Counted from the stretch's first letter, positions 18,533 to 27,729 are shown. The stretch is 64,000 nt of DNA from Bradyrhizobium sp. 186 (GCF_023101685.1 NZ_CP082164.1:5084001-5148000), one strand, 5' to 3'. A program made the numbers and translations. Notes: generated by a model from the sequence alone, not told the origin.

Positions 18533-18564
18533 TCTTATAAGATATAAGTGCTCTTATAATAAGA
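18533..18564. promoter_or_regulatory. Tandem palindromes, probable MarR operator
   Basis: TCTTATAAGA (18533-18542, perfect) and TCTTATAATAAGA (18552-18564, one central difference) sit 19 bp apart, centre to centre about two helical turns. They occupy the only 54 bp between the divergent MarR and AhpD-like genes, and they overlap A/T-rich promoter-like sequence. Confidence 0.65.
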
Positions 18565-18578
18565 CGAGGTGAACGGCA

Positions 18579-19058
18579 ATGGCGCACGCGCGCAGCGAAT
18601 ACGAAGATTTCAAGCGGCTCGCGCCCGATGCCTATGATCTGGTGCTGGCACTCGGCCAACTGGCGGCCAAGGCGGGCCTCGACAAGCAGCTCCTCGAACT
18701 GGTCAAGCTGCGCGCGTCGCAGATCAATGGTTGTGCCTTCTGCGTGCAGCATCACATCCTGCTCTCGGAGCGCATCGGCGTGCCCGTGGACAAGCTCAAT
18801 CTGGTCGCAGTCTGGCGCGAGGCGCCCGTCTTCTCCGCACGCGAGCGCGCGGCTTTGGCTTGGGCGGAAGCGCTGACCTTTCTGCCTGACGGCGTCAGCG
18901 AAGAAGTCCACGCCGAAGCGAGCCGCGAATTTTCCGAGACAGAGCTGATGTACCTGACCTCGGCAATTGCCTCGATCAACGTCTGGAACCGTTTTGGTGC
19001 GGCGTACCGCTGGACACCTGCCAAGCGGCCAGTCGTGGCGAATGCCGTGGCATCCTGA
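18579..19058 (+). CDS. Carboxymuconolactone decarboxylase (AhpD-like) family protein
   Basis: The 159-residue all-helical protein has the AhpD-like redox motif INGCAFCVQHHILL (CxxC followed by His, about 49-62). This marks the peroxidase-type subgroup rather than true carboxymuconolactone decarboxylases. REAPVFSARERAALAWAEALT is a second family hallmark. Members act as alkyl-hydroperoxide reductants or disulfide enzymes. It is divergent from the MarR regulator and followed after 21 bp by a cupin gene, a common arrangement for oxidative-stress modules. Confidence 0.92.
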   Translation: MAHARSEYEDFKRLAPDAYDLVLALGQLAAKAGLDKQLLELVKLRASQINGCAFCVQHHILLSERIGVPVDKLNLVAVWREAPVFSARERAALAWAEALTFLPDGVSEEVHAEASREFSETELMYLTSAIASINVWNRFGAAYRWTPAKRPVVANAVAS

Positions 19059-19079
19059 GTACGGGGAGAGGAGATCGAC

Positions 19080-19583
19080 ATGACTACAATGATCCTGGCC
19101 GCCACGCCGCGGCAATTGACATCACGCATGACCTTGCTTGCCGTGGTCGGCGGGCTCGCTTGCGCACTTGCGATCGGCAAGGTGTTGCCGGTCGCGATGG
19201 ACACGGTCTCCGATGTGCTGGCGCCGCTCTGCGCGAACGCTGCCGAGAGCTCGCCGCTCGATAAGGTCGAGCCGATCGGCTCCTACGCGCTGCCCAATGT
19301 GCCCGGCAAGCGCGTCACCATCGTGCGCGTGTTCTACGGTCCCGGCGGGTTTTCGCGGCCGCACCGTCACGCAGGCTCGGTGACGGCCTACATTACCAAG
19401 GGCGAGATCCGCTCCCAGCTTGGCGGTGGCCCGGTCGAGACGTTTGGGGTCGGCCAGTCCTTCTTCGAGCCGCCGGGCTCGACGCATCTGGTGTCGGCCA
19501 ACGCCAGTGCCACAGAGCCTGCGGAATTGATCGCGGTGTTCGTGGCGGACGAGGGCGCGCAGCTGACGACGTTGTTGGAGTAG
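19080..19583 (+). CDS. Membrane-anchored or secreted cupin-domain protein
   Basis: The 167-residue protein has a hydrophobic segment at about residues 18-38 (LLAVVGGLACALAIGKVLPV). A single cupin barrel follows: FSRPHRHAGSVTAYITKGEI is the metal-binding motif 1 with two His and a Glu further on, and FFEPPGSTHLV is motif 2 with the last His. It is likely co-transcribed with the AhpD-like gene. The cupin may be a dioxygenase-like or sensor domain; the substrate is unknown. Confidence 0.87.
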   Translation: MTTMILAATPRQLTSRMTLLAVVGGLACALAIGKVLPVAMDTVSDVLAPLCANAAESSPLDKVEPIGSYALPNVPGKRVTIVRVFYGPGGFSRPHRHAGSVTAYITKGEIRSQLGGGPVETFGVGQSFFEPPGSTHLVSANASATEPAELIAVFVADEGAQLTTLLE

Positions 19584-19599
19584 TTCGTGCAGACTAGAA

Positions 19600-19670
19600 T
19601 CCCGGGTGAGCGAAGCGACACCCGGGAACAGTCTTAGCTGGTATCCTGCACCTCGCTTCGCTCACCCGAG
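19600..19670. repeat. Hairpin-forming intergenic repeat
   Basis: GGGTGAGCGAAGCGA (19604-19618) is mirrored exactly by TCGCTTCGCTCACCC (19653-19667), and the first arm is itself a small palindrome CCCGGGTG...CACCCGGG. It lies between the convergent cupin and binding-protein genes and may serve as a terminator. The GGTGAGCGAAGCGACACCC-type unit is common between Bradyrhizobium genes (from memory). Confidence 0.65.
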
Positions 19671-19714
19671 TTATAGAACCAGCATGCCCCGCTATCCTCG
19701 GACGATATCTTTCG

Positions 19715-20623
19715 TCAGCCTCCGTAAGACGCTGGATCAGGGTTGTCGGATGGACTCTCAAAGGACTTCTTCATCGAGGCAGGCATCGGGACGTGGAAGT
19801 TCAGGCCGCGCGGCGGCACCGGCTCCATGAACCACCTGTTGTAGATCTTCTCGATCTCCGGGCTCTTGTAGAGCTTGGCGGTCGCCCGATCGACCACCGC
19901 CTTGAACGGTGCGTCGTCCTTGCGCAGCATGATGCCGTAAGGCTCCGGATCCGAAAAGGCGCCCGAGCTGATCGCGTAGATCGACGGATCCTTCGATGCG
20001 GCGATCATGGCCGCAAGCTGGATATCATCCATGACGAATGCCTGAGCGCGGTCGGTCTCGACCATCAGGAACGCCTCGGGGACGTCCTTGGCATTCATGA
20101 CAGTGATGCCGAGCGAGCGTGCAGCGTTGGCCTTGTTGAGCTGGGTCAGGTTGGTCGAGCCCGAGACCGAGACGACGGCCTTGCCCTTGAGGTCGTCGAC
20201 CTGGTCGAGCTTCAGCGCCTTCTTGGACACGAAGCGGCTTGCCGTAAGGAAGTGCGTGTTGGTGAAGGATACCTGCTTCTGGCGATCGGCGTTGTTGGTC
20301 GTCGAGCCGCATTCGAGATCGACGGTGCCGTTCGCCATCAGCGGGATGCGGCTGGACGAGGTGACGATGTTCTCATTGACCTCGAGCTTGTCCAGGTTGA
20401 GCTCGGCCTTGATCTCGTCGACGATCTTCATGCAGATGTCGATTGCATAGCCGACGATCTTCTGTTTGTCGTCGATGTAGCTGAAGGGTACGGCACTGTC
20501 GCGTATCCCGAGTGTGATCGCGCCAGTCTCCTTGATCTTCTTCAGCGTGCCGCTCAATTCCTGCGCATGAACCGGCGTGGCGCACGCGACGGCCAGAATG
20601 GCCGCCGTGGTGAGAAAACGCAT
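19715..20623 (-). CDS. Polar amino acid ABC transporter substrate-binding protein
   Basis: The 302-residue family-3 solute-binding protein has a signal peptide (residues 1-21, cleavage after VHA). GAITLGIRDSAVPFSYIDDK is the ligand-contact strand, followed by VGYAIDICMKI and ECGSTTNNADRQKQVSFTN. This is the GltI/AatJ-type glutamate/aspartate receptor pattern. No permease or ATPase gene is adjacent, so it is an orphan receptor here that must use a transporter encoded elsewhere. Confidence 0.9.
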   Translation of the reverse strand: MRFLTTAAILAVACATPVHAQELSGTLKKIKETGAITLGIRDSAVPFSYIDDKQKIVGYAIDICMKIVDEIKAELNLDKLEVNENIVTSSSRIPLMANGTVDLECGSTTNNADRQKQVSFTNTHFLTASRFVSKKALKLDQVDDLKGKAVVSVSGSTNLTQLNKANAARSLGITVMNAKDVPEAFLMVETDRAQAFVMDDIQLAAMIAASKDPSIYAISSGAFSDPEPYGIMLRKDDAPFKAVVDRATAKLYKSPEIEKIYNRWFMEPVPPRGLNFHVPMPASMKKSFESPSDNPDPASYGG

Positions 20624-20889
20624 GTGCTTCCCTTCATTTTGCTTCGATGCAACGCTTGCGAAGGCAAGAACGCGAACGTCCGCTGTCGAAGTCCCGTCGA
20701 TCGCGGGTTCGAAATCAGCATGGACATCGGGGTTCGCCTTGCCAGCCGGCAGCCAAGCAATTCTGAGGCCAGAGGAGGCTAGGACGTGCAGTTGGTCCGG
20801 AATCTGGTCTTGGTCAGGCCTCGCCCGCTGAGGAGCCTGTCATCGAATTGTTATCGAGGCGCGCTGTGTGATGAGGCGCGAGCAGCCCC

Positions 20890-22551
20890 TCAATTCTCCT
20901 CGCCGCTCGATCCCTCGCGCAGGTCCGGCTTGAACACGTCCTCCGGCAGCGCATGTGCCACGGGCTGCGGGGCGCCTGCGATCTCCGGCCCGACCTCGCG
21001 GCCGCGGGCGCGGATCAGGCGCTCATAGGCGGAGACCAACGTGACGTAGGGGCTGACCCAGATCCAGCCGTCGCGGGTGAACAGCTGGACGTCGAAATGC
21101 AAATGCATGGAGGTGCCGGCGGGATGGTCGAGATAGTTCGAGACCACGCCGATCTTCTCACCCTCGGCGACGATGCGGCCGTTGAGCAGCCCATCGGCGT
21201 TCATCGCCTGCGGGTTCATGTGCATGTAGCGGAAGCGAATGTGCTCGGTGCGGCTGTTGACCTGGAGCGTCGCGGCCTGGTCCCTGGATCCGCGGATCAC
21301 CATGGCGTCGCGCACGGCGACCACGCTACGTCGCTTGGGGTCGCAACGCTCGCCGCCTTCGCTCTGCGGCGGGCACTCAGCCGCGCGGATGTCCTCGCCC
21401 TGGTGGCCGTAACCGCCGCCGCATTGCCAGACCTCAAAACTGCGGGACTCGCAGAAATTGTCGCGCCAGGGATAGGCGGTCGTGCTCTCCATCTTGTCGC
21501 GCTTGGCATAGGATTGCGAGCGCACGAAAGCAGGCGCCTTTTCGAGGGGAAAGCGAATCTGGGCATAGGTCATTACATCGGGATGACCGCTCTTATTGCG
21601 GTAGCCGGTGTTCGGGATGATGTCGCCGCTCGGCCGGTAGATGAAATCTGCCGAACGCGCTGAGGGACGATCGATGACGTTGGAGGCAACGTCCGTCAGC
21701 GGCCGCATACGCTGGCCGCCGGCGACGCGGAGCGCCCTCAGGAAACGCTCGGCGACAGGATAGGCTTCCTTGCAGGCGAGCCGGCGCGGCTTCGCCACGC
21801 TGTCGAGGCATTGGATCGACACCACATAGGCGACGCCGAAGCGGGTGAAGGCGTAGCGCACATAGCCTTCGCGGATGAATCTGCGCAGGTCCGGATAGAG
21901 CGTGGCGAGCGGTTTGACAGGCTCGCCCTTGCCGCCGCTGGGATCAGCGATGTCGTAGATCAGCGCTGAGCCCGTGATCTGCACCTCGACCGGCCTTGCG
22001 AACACGCGTGTCGGCATGCCGTCGCCAGCGCCAGGCTCCAACGAAAAGCTCGCGCTGTAGCCGGCGGGGCCGGCGTCGAACAAGTCGACGGGATTGAAAT
22101 CGGCCTGGTAGCGCGACAGTGCGAGCGTCGCCGGCGCGCCGCTGCGCTGCGCCTCGAGGTAAGCGGCGGCGTCGAACGGCAGCAGCACGGGAACAGAGCT
22201 GCGCGCAATGCCGGTGAAGAATTGTGAGGAGATCGCGTTGAGCTGCACCAGCGCCGGCATCGCGCGCGGATCGTAGCGCGGCACCGAGCGGCGGGGCACG
22301 AAGATGAAATCGCCGGCAATCTGGGGGCGGCTGTTGATCTCGGCGCGGAGCTGGTCGAGCGCTGCGCGCCAATCGACGCGCAAGGCCGTAAGCGAGGGGC
22401 TGCGGAATTCGTCCGCGGCAAGCGGGGCTGTGACGAGGAGCGAAAGCAACGCCAGAAGCTGCGAGACGAAGCGGAAACCCGTCCTACCCACTGTCTCGCC
22501 CCCCGGCGCTACCTGTCCTGATCCCTCGATCCCTTTCCTAGTCCTTGGCAC
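20890..22551 (-). CDS. M23-family peptidase (LytM domain), secreted
   Basis: The 553-residue protein has a signal/TM segment ([18 protein letters not shown], about 32-48), a long unassigned N-terminal region, and a C-terminal M23 domain. The zinc site is visible in [12 protein letters not shown] (HxxxD) and [12 protein letters not shown] (HxH). Such enzymes cut peptidoglycan peptide bridges or, when degenerate, activate amidases. The start overlaps the 3' end of efp by 14 bp on the same strand. Confidence 0.9.
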   Translation of the reverse strand: MPRTRKGIEGSGQVAPGGETVGRTGFRFVSQLLALLSLLVTAPLAADEFRSPSLTALRVDWRAALDQLRAEINSRPQIAGDFIFVPRRSVPRYDPRAMPALVQLNAISSQFFTGIARSSVPVLLPFDAAAYLEAQRSGAPATLALSRYQADFNPVDLFDAGPAGYSASFSLEPGAGDGMPTRVFARPVEVQITGSALIYDIADPSGGKGEPVKPLATLYPDLRRFIREGYVRYAFTRFGVAYVVSIQCLDSVAKPRRLACKEAYPVAERFLRALRVAGGQRMRPLTDVASNVIDRPSARSADFIYRPSGDIIPNTGYRNKSGHPDVMTYAQIRFPLEKAPAFVRSQSYAKRDKMESTTAYPWRDNFCESRSFEVWQCGGGYGHQGEDIRAAECPPQSEGGERCDPKRRSVVAVRDAMVIRGSRDQAATLQVNSRTEHIRFRYMHMNPQAMNADGLLNGRIVAEGEKIGVVSNYLDHPAGTSMHLHFDVQLFTRDGWIWVSPYVTLVSAYERLIRARGREVGPEIAGAPQPVAHALPEDVFKPDLREGSSGEEN

Positions 22552-23104
22552 GCTCGGAGTAGGAGCCGTCTTCGGTCATCACCACGATACGGGTGCCGAC
22601 TGCGATGTGCGGCGGCACCGTGGTGCGCACGCCGTTGGAGAGAATCGCGGGCTTGTAGGAGGAGGAGGCGGTCTGGCCCTTGGTTACGGGCTCGGTCTCG
22701 ACCACTTCCAGCGTCACGCGCTGTGGCAACGCGATCGATACCACGTTGACGTCGTGCGTCGACAGCTTGACCGTCATGCTCTCCTGGAGATAGGCGGCCG
22801 AGTCGCCGATGACGTCCTTGGACACCTGGACCTGATCATAGGTTTCCGGGTTCATGAAGTGGTAGCCGTCACCATCTTCATAGAGGAAGGTGAAGTTGCG
22901 CTCTTCGATCGTGGCCTTCTCGACCTGGTCGGTGGTCTTGTAGCGCTCGGAGATCTTTACCCCGTCCGAGATTCGGCGCATTTCGATCTGGCTGACCGGG
23001 GTGCCCTTGCCGGGATGGATGTTCTCGGCGGTCACGACGACATATAGCTTGCCGTCTTGCTCGATCACGTTGCCCTTGCGAATAGAACTGGCGATGACTT
23101 TCAA
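22538..23104 (-). CDS. efp: Elongation factor P
   Basis: The 188-residue EF-P relieves ribosome stalling at polyproline. [20 protein letters not shown] starts the KOW domain, and HPGKGTP at about residues 31-37 holds the Lys that is beta-lysylated. Two OB domains follow and end normally. The modifying enzymes epmA and epmB are divergently encoded next door (162 bp away), so the complete lysylation system is in one place. Alphaproteobacteria vary in EF-P modification; here the Lys-type machinery fits the Lys at the tip. Confidence 0.97.
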   Translation of the reverse strand: MKVIASSIRKGNVIEQDGKLYVVVTAENIHPGKGTPVSQIEMRRISDGVKISERYKTTDQVEKATIEERNFTFLYEDGDGYHFMNPETYDQVQVSKDVIGDSAAYLQESMTVKLSTHDVNVVSIALPQRVTLEVVETEPVTKGQTASSSYKPAILSNGVRTTVPPHIAVGTRIVVMTEDGSYSERAKD

Positions 23105-23266
23105 AGCGACATTTCCTGCTTACTTGGCCCGGCACCGGCCAGGACGTGGTCAAATTGATGGGGGACCTGGGGCCTCAAATCAGACCTCGGCGCCCGTTTC
23201 GGGCCGCAACATACGCATTTTGTCGTTGAATGCCAGCATTTTGCTGGCCTGCGGGGCGGTCGCTTA

Positions 23267-24319
23267 ATGGCTGGGGACAAGCCGATTTCGCCGTTCTGGT
23301 CCCCCTTGCGGCACCTGGACCGGCGGCCGTTCCTCAGGGCAAGGGGGGCCATCACCGGAGCTCTACGGGGCTTTTTCGCCGAACAGGGCTTCGTCGAGGT
23401 CGAAACCTCCGTGCTCCAGGTCTCCCCCGGCAATGAGACCCATCTGCACGCCCCGCGGACCGAGATCATGCGACCGGACGGCACCCGTACCACCCGCTAT
23501 TTGCGGACATCGCCCGAATTTGCCTGCAAGAAGCTGCTGGCGGCCGGCGAGCCCCGAATCTTCGAGTTTGCCCGAGTGTTCCGCGACCGCGAGCGGGGCG
23601 ATTTACATCTGCCCGAATTCACCATGCTGGAGTGGTACCGGGCCGGCGCGCCCTACGACGCGATCATGGCCGATTGCGTCGTCGTGATCGCCCGCGCGGC
23701 GGAGGCGACCGGGATCGGGCAGTTCTCCTTCCGCGGCCGGACCGCCGACCCCTTCGCCGAACCGGAGCTTTTGACGGTCGCCGGTGCCTTCGAGCGGTTC
23801 GCGGGGATTGACCTGCTGGCGACCATCTCTGGCGGCGAGGGCGACCGTGTGGCGCTCGCCGCCGCGGCCGCCGGCAGGGTCCGCGTCGTCGAGGACGACA
23901 CCTGGTCAGACATCTTCAGCAAGGTCCTGGTCGAGCATGTCGAACCGCAGTTGGGGCAGGGGCGTTTGACCATCCTGTTCGAATACCCATCTCCAGAGGC
24001 AGCATTGGCACGTGCGAAGGCTGACGATCCGCGGATCGCCGAGCGGTTCGAGGTCTACGCCTGCGGCGTCGAGCTTGCCAACGGCTTTGGTGAATTGACC
24101 GATGCCGAGGAGCAGCGCCGGCGCTTCCTGGAGTCGATGGCCGAGAAGCAGCGTCGCTACGGCGAGGCCTATCCGCTGGACGAGGATTTTCTGGCCGCGG
24201 TCGCCGCAATGCCGGAGGCGAGCGGCGTCGCGCTCGGCTTCGACCGGCTGGTGATGCTGGCAAGCGGCGCGTTACGGATTGATCAGGTGGTGTGGACGCC
24301 GCCTGTGGGTGAGGCATGA
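23267..24319 (+). CDS. epmA: EF-P beta-lysine ligase EpmA (PoxA/GenX)
   Basis: The 350-residue protein is a class II lysyl-tRNA synthetase paralogue without the anticodon-binding domain, the length expected for EpmA. Motif 2 (YLRTSPEFACKKLL...RIFEFARVFRDRERGDLHLPEFTMLEWY) is intact at about residues 74-125. Motif 3 is GVALGFDRLVMLASG near the end. It attaches (R)-beta-lysine to EF-P. It overlaps epmB by ATGA and so is translationally coupled. Confidence 0.96.
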   Translation: MAGDKPISPFWSPLRHLDRRPFLRARGAITGALRGFFAEQGFVEVETSVLQVSPGNETHLHAPRTEIMRPDGTRTTRYLRTSPEFACKKLLAAGEPRIFEFARVFRDRERGDLHLPEFTMLEWYRAGAPYDAIMADCVVVIARAAEATGIGQFSFRGRTADPFAEPELLTVAGAFERFAGIDLLATISGGEGDRVALAAAAAGRVRVVEDDTWSDIFSKVLVEHVEPQLGQGRLTILFEYPSPEAALARAKADDPRIAERFEVYACGVELANGFGELTDAEEQRRRFLESMAEKQRRYGEAYPLDEDFLAAVAAMPEASGVALGFDRLVMLASGALRIDQVVWTPPVGEA

Positions 24320-25410
24320 TGAAGACGAACCTTGCACGCACGTTGCGCGAGCCGGCTGAGCTGGTGAGCGAGGGACTCGCGCCTGTGGCGGCGCTGCCCG
24401 CGCTCGAGCGCGTCGCCGCGCGCTATGCGGTTGCGATCACGCCGGCGCTGGTCGAGCTGATCGACGCTTCGGATCCCGACGATCCGATCGCGCGGCAGTT
24501 TGTTCCAAGCGCCGCCGAGCTGGAGGTACAGCCCGGCGAGAACGCCGATCCGATCGGCGACCACCCGCATTCGCCGGTCCCCGGCATCGTGCATCGCTAT
24601 CCCGATCGGGTGCTGTTCAAGCTCGTTCACGTCTGCGCGGTCTATTGCCGTTTCTGCTTCCGCCGCGAGATGGTCGGTCCCGGCAAGGAGAACGCACTCT
24701 CGGACAGCGCGTATCGCGCGGCGATCGACTACATCCGCGCGCACAGCGAGATCTGGGAGGTGATCCTGACCGGCGGCGATCCCCTGATGCTGTCGCCGCG
24801 ACGTATGAGCGAGATTATGGCCGAACTCGCGGGGATCGATCACGTCAAGATCATCCGCCTTCACACCCGTGTGCCCGTAGCCGACCCCGCGCGCATCAGC
24901 GACGAGATGGTCGCGGCGCTGAAGGTCGAGGGCGCGACCACCTGGGTTGCGCTGCATGCCAACCATGCGCGAGAGCTGACGGGCCGGGCTCGCGCCGCCT
25001 GCGCGCGGCTGGTCGATGCCGGGATCCCGATGGTAAGCCAATCCGTGCTTTTGCGCGGCGTTAACGACGACGTCACCGCTCTGTCGGATTTGATGCGAGC
25101 TTTCGTCGAATGCCGAATCAAGCCCTATTACCTGCATCACGGCGATCTCGCGCCGGGCACCGCGCATCTGCGCACGACGCTGGCGCAAGGGCAGGACTTG
25201 ATGCGGCAGCTGCGCGGACGGACGTCGGGACTGTGCCAGCCTGACTATGTCATCGACATTCCCGGCGGTGCCGGCAAATCGCCGGTGGGTCCGAATTACG
25301 TGTTGGCGGCGCAAAATACCGCACCGGATGCGCGTGATGCGGCATCGGAAACGCGCTATCGTATCGTGGACTATTGCGGCGACGTTCATCTCTATCCGCC
25401 CGAGACCTGA
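24316..25410 (+). CDS. epmB: EF-P lysine 2,3-aminomutase EpmB
   Basis: The 364-residue radical-SAM, PLP enzyme converts (S)-alpha-lysine to (R)-beta-lysine for EpmA. The radical-SAM cluster is CAVYCRFCFRRE (CxxxCxxC, about residues 111-122), VILTGGDPLM follows, and the PLP Lys lies in the C-terminal PGGAGKSPVGPNY segment. It has the KamA/EpmB core length without the extra N-terminal region of clostridial enzymes. An in-frame ATG at 24319 is an equally good start. Confidence 0.95.
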   Translation: MMKTNLARTLREPAELVSEGLAPVAALPALERVAARYAVAITPALVELIDASDPDDPIARQFVPSAAELEVQPGENADPIGDHPHSPVPGIVHRYPDRVLFKLVHVCAVYCRFCFRREMVGPGKENALSDSAYRAAIDYIRAHSEIWEVILTGGDPLMLSPRRMSEIMAELAGIDHVKIIRLHTRVPVADPARISDEMVAALKVEGATTWVALHANHARELTGRARAACARLVDAGIPMVSQSVLLRGVNDDVTALSDLMRAFVECRIKPYYLHHGDLAPGTAHLRTTLAQGQDLMRQLRGRTSGLCQPDYVIDIPGGAGKSPVGPNYVLAAQNTAPDARDAASETRYRIVDYCGDVHLYPPET

Positions 25411-25452
25411 GCGGTCGTGATAGAGAGCCGGCTTGAGGAATGGAGGAACGAA

Positions 25453-25704
25453 ATGAAGAAGATCATTGTGGCCGCATCGCTCGTGGTCTTGCTCGGCGGC
25501 GCAGCGGTCGCGCAGACCGGCACCAAGGGGTCGACATCTGGCGGCGCCACGTCCGGATCGCTGCCGTCGGCGCCGGTCGGTCATCGCCAGCCGCGGGCCG
25601 GCGACGTACCGAACGAGAAGAATCTGAGCGACCCGAACAATCCCGTGAACAAGGAAGACGCGGCGCTCGACAAGAAGATCAAGAGCATCTGCCGCGGCTG
25701 CTAG
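25453..25704 (+). CDS. Small secreted hypothetical protein
   Basis: The start at 25453, preceded by GGAGG, gives an 83-residue protein. The signal peptide is MKKIIVAASLVVLLGGAAVA, cleaved near residue 20-21. The mature part is Gly/Ser/Thr-rich, then charged (DPNNPVNKEDAALDKKIKSI), ending CRGC. The terminal CxxC could bind metal or form a disulfide. No family recognised. It follows epmB by 43 bp. Confidence 0.75.
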   Translation: MKKIIVAASLVVLLGGAAVAQTGTKGSTSGGATSGSLPSAPVGHRQPRAGDVPNEKNLSDPNNPVNKEDAALDKKIKSICRGC

Positions 25705-25760
25705 GCCTCGGCACCGGCGGGCAGGGCGCGACAGCATCGCCCCGCCCGCGCTTGCCTGGC

Positions 25761-26846
25761 TTAGGCTGACCGCTCGTGCAGCCCGGCGCGCTTGGTGTTG
25801 CGCCGGATCTCGACCGCGTCGGCGAGCTGCTCGAGCACGGTTGCCGTGGTCGCCCAGTCGATGCAGCCGTCGGTGATGCTCTGGCCGTAGGTGAGCGGCT
25901 TGCCCGGCATGACGTCCTGGCGGCCGGCGACGAGATTACTCTCGATCATCACGCCCATGATGCGGTTCTCGCCACCGGAAATCTGGCCGGCGATGTCGGC
26001 TGTGACCAGCGGCTGGTTCTCCGGCTTCTTGCTTGAATTGGCGTGGCTCGCATCCACCATCACAAGCGGTGAGACGCCTGACTTGGCGAGCTCGTTGCAA
26101 GCCGCCGCGACGCTTTCCGCGTCGTAGTTCGGCTTGTTGCCGCCGCGCAGGATGATGTGGCAGTCCTCGTTGCCCGCAGTCGAGGCGATTGCCGAGCGGC
26201 CGCGCTTGGTCACCGCCATGAAATGATGCGGATGCGAAGCCGACTTCACCGCGTCCGCCGCGATACGCACATTGCCGTCGGTGCCGTTCTTGAAACCGAC
26301 CGGGCAGGACAGCCCTGAGGCCAGTTCGCGATGGATCTGGCTCTCGGTCGTGCGCGCGCCGATCGCGGCCCAGGACACGAGGTCCGCAATATATTGCGGC
26401 GTCGTCATGTCGAGGAATTCGGTGCCGGCCGGCAGGCCGAGATTGTTGACTGCGGACAGCACGTTTCGCGCAAGCCGCAGGCCTTTGTTGATATCGAAGC
26501 TGCCGTCGAGATCGGGGTCGTTGATCAGACCCTTCCAGCCGACCGTGGTGCGTGGCTTCTCAAAATAGACCCGCATCACGATTTCGAGCTGGTCGGCGAG
26601 ATCTTCGCGCAAGCTCGCGAGGCGCTCGGCGTATTCGAGTGCGGCCTTGGGATCATGCACCGAGCAGGGGCCGACCACGACCAGAAGCCGGTCGTCCTGG
26701 CCATTGAGGATCGCATGAACGGCGTTGCGCGCCGCCATCACCACGCGCGTCGCGGTGAGCGTGCGCGGGACTTCCCGCATCACCTCTTCCGGCGTGTTCA
26801 GCTCTTTCAGTTCGCGGATACGAAGATCGTCGGTCGTGCTCAGCAC
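25761..26846 (-). CDS. aroG: 3-deoxy-7-phosphoheptulonate synthase, class I (AroG type)
   Basis: The 361-residue DAHP synthase condenses PEP and erythrose-4-phosphate, the first step of the shikimate pathway. Visible motifs include VVVGPCSVHDPKAALEYAE (about 55-73), MRVYFEKPRTTVGWKGLIND (about 91-110), and DASHANSSKKPENQP with the metal-binding His near 265. The GGEN/IMGVMIESNLV segment completes the metal site. It is the E. coli AroFGH-like class. A leader peptide and terminator upstream (26883-27014) indicate attenuation by aromatic amino acids. Confidence 0.96.
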   Translation of the reverse strand: MLSTTDDLRIRELKELNTPEEVMREVPRTLTATRVVMAARNAVHAILNGQDDRLLVVVGPCSVHDPKAALEYAERLASLREDLADQLEIVMRVYFEKPRTTVGWKGLINDPDLDGSFDINKGLRLARNVLSAVNNLGLPAGTEFLDMTTPQYIADLVSWAAIGARTTESQIHRELASGLSCPVGFKNGTDGNVRIAADAVKSASHPHHFMAVTKRGRSAIASTAGNEDCHIILRGGNKPNYDAESVAAACNELAKSGVSPLVMVDASHANSSKKPENQPLVTADIAGQISGGENRIMGVMIESNLVAGRQDVMPGKPLTYGQSITDGCIDWATTATVLEQLADAVEIRRNTKRAGLHERSA

Positions 26847-26882
26847 GGCGGGCTCCTGTCTGTCTTGAGAACCTGCCGGCCA

Positions 26883-26910
26883 ATAAAAAAGCCGCCAGGT
26901 CTGGCGGCTT
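26883..26910 (-). terminator. Attenuator terminator upstream of aroG
   Basis: On the minus strand AAGCCGCCAG-AC-CTGGCGGCTT forms a 10-bp stem with a 2-base spacer as written, followed by a T run (TTTTTTATT). It lies about 36 bp before the aroG start. The 5' arm (26901-26908) can instead pair with CTGGCGGC inside the leader ORF (26956-26963), giving an antiterminator. Confidence 0.9.
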
Positions 26911-26933
26911 GTTCGGACGTTTGCTGCAATGTG

Positions 26934-27014
26934 TCAGATTGAGCGCGATCCTCCCGCCGCCAGCGAGCTGTCGTAGCTAAAGTACCAAAAATAGCTGGTG
27001 ACGAGGGTGATCAT
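26934..27014 (-). CDS. Aromatic-rich leader peptide of the aroG attenuator
   Basis: This 26-residue ORF reads MITLVTSYFWYFSYD at its start. Six of residues 8-14 are aromatic: three Tyr, two Phe and one Trp. It is followed within 25 bases by the terminator hairpin of aroG. The codons for S-L-A-A (CTGGCGGC, 26956-26963) repeat the 3' arm of the terminator stem and can capture its 5' arm. Ribosome stalling for any charged aromatic tRNA would leave that arm free and allow read-through. The ORF is too short to be found by usual gene callers. Confidence 0.88.
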   Translation of the reverse strand: MITLVTSYFWYFSYDSSLAAGGSRSI

Positions 27015-27082
27015 GGGTGGGTCTATAGCGCAGCGGTCGGGGGTTGTCACCCCCGAATCGCCTGGGGAAGCGATGAGGCGGC

Positions 27083-27661
27083 TCAGGTGTTGCTGTTGCG
27101 TGCCGCCAGCGCCATGCCGATCAGGGTGGCGCCGCCGAACACGAGGTTAATACCGACGAGGACGCCGATCGCCCATTCCGCCGAGCTCGGCAGCCCCGTG
27201 ATCACCAAGAACGAGATCGCGATGTCGACGAGGCCCGAGATCAGCAGCCACGACCAGCGGCCGCTCGGCTCGCGGCGATGCTCCAGCGCGTACATGATGG
27301 TGGCGACGCCCTCGGCGAGGAAATAGGCGCCGAGCACGATGGTCAGCGTCAGCACGGCCTGCATCGGCCGCGCCAGCAGCAGCATGCCGGCGAGCACGGC
27401 CAGCGCGGCCGAGATCAGCGACCACCAGAAGCCCGGCGTGCTGCGGGCCCAGTAGGTCACGATCAGCCCGCCGATGCCGCTGATCAGGAACATCCAACCG
27501 AGGAAGATCGCGATCGCAAGGCTCGCAAGCGGCGGCAGGATCAGCGCGGCGACGCCGAGAACGGCGAGCAGGATGCCCTCGAACAGAAAAGCCTTCCAGT
27601 GCGCCTTGACCGTCTGGCTCATGGCGGATTGCAGCCGTGAAAGATCCTCGGGCGATGTCAT
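27083..27661 (-). CDS. hdeD: HdeD-family acid-resistance membrane protein
   Basis: The 192-residue protein has six predicted membrane helices in three hairpins, e.g. LFEGILLAVLGVAALILPPLAS and AIAIFLGWMFLISGIGGLI, and the HdeD-type GLVDIAISFLVITGLP segment. HdeD proteins are inner-membrane proteins linked to acid stress in enterics; the molecular function is unclear. It precedes, on the same strand, nothing obvious in an operon; the PrsW-like gene lies upstream by about 70 bp. Confidence 0.88.
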   Translation of the reverse strand: MTSPEDLSRLQSAMSQTVKAHWKAFLFEGILLAVLGVAALILPPLASLAIAIFLGWMFLISGIGGLIVTYWARSTPGFWWSLISAALAVLAGMLLLARPMQAVLTLTIVLGAYFLAEGVATIMYALEHRREPSGRWSWLLISGLVDIAISFLVITGLPSSAEWAIGVLVGINLVFGGATLIGMALAARNSNT

Positions 27662-27729
27662 GGTGGCCTCTCGCAGTAGTAGATGTGGCTCAATCTAGTA
27701 TGCGCGCACCGCGCTTGCCATCCCGCGGC

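Noticed and set aside
18525..19115. Upstream extension of the MarR frame
   Set aside because: This part is antisense to the AhpD-like gene; the winged-helix protein is complete from 18524.
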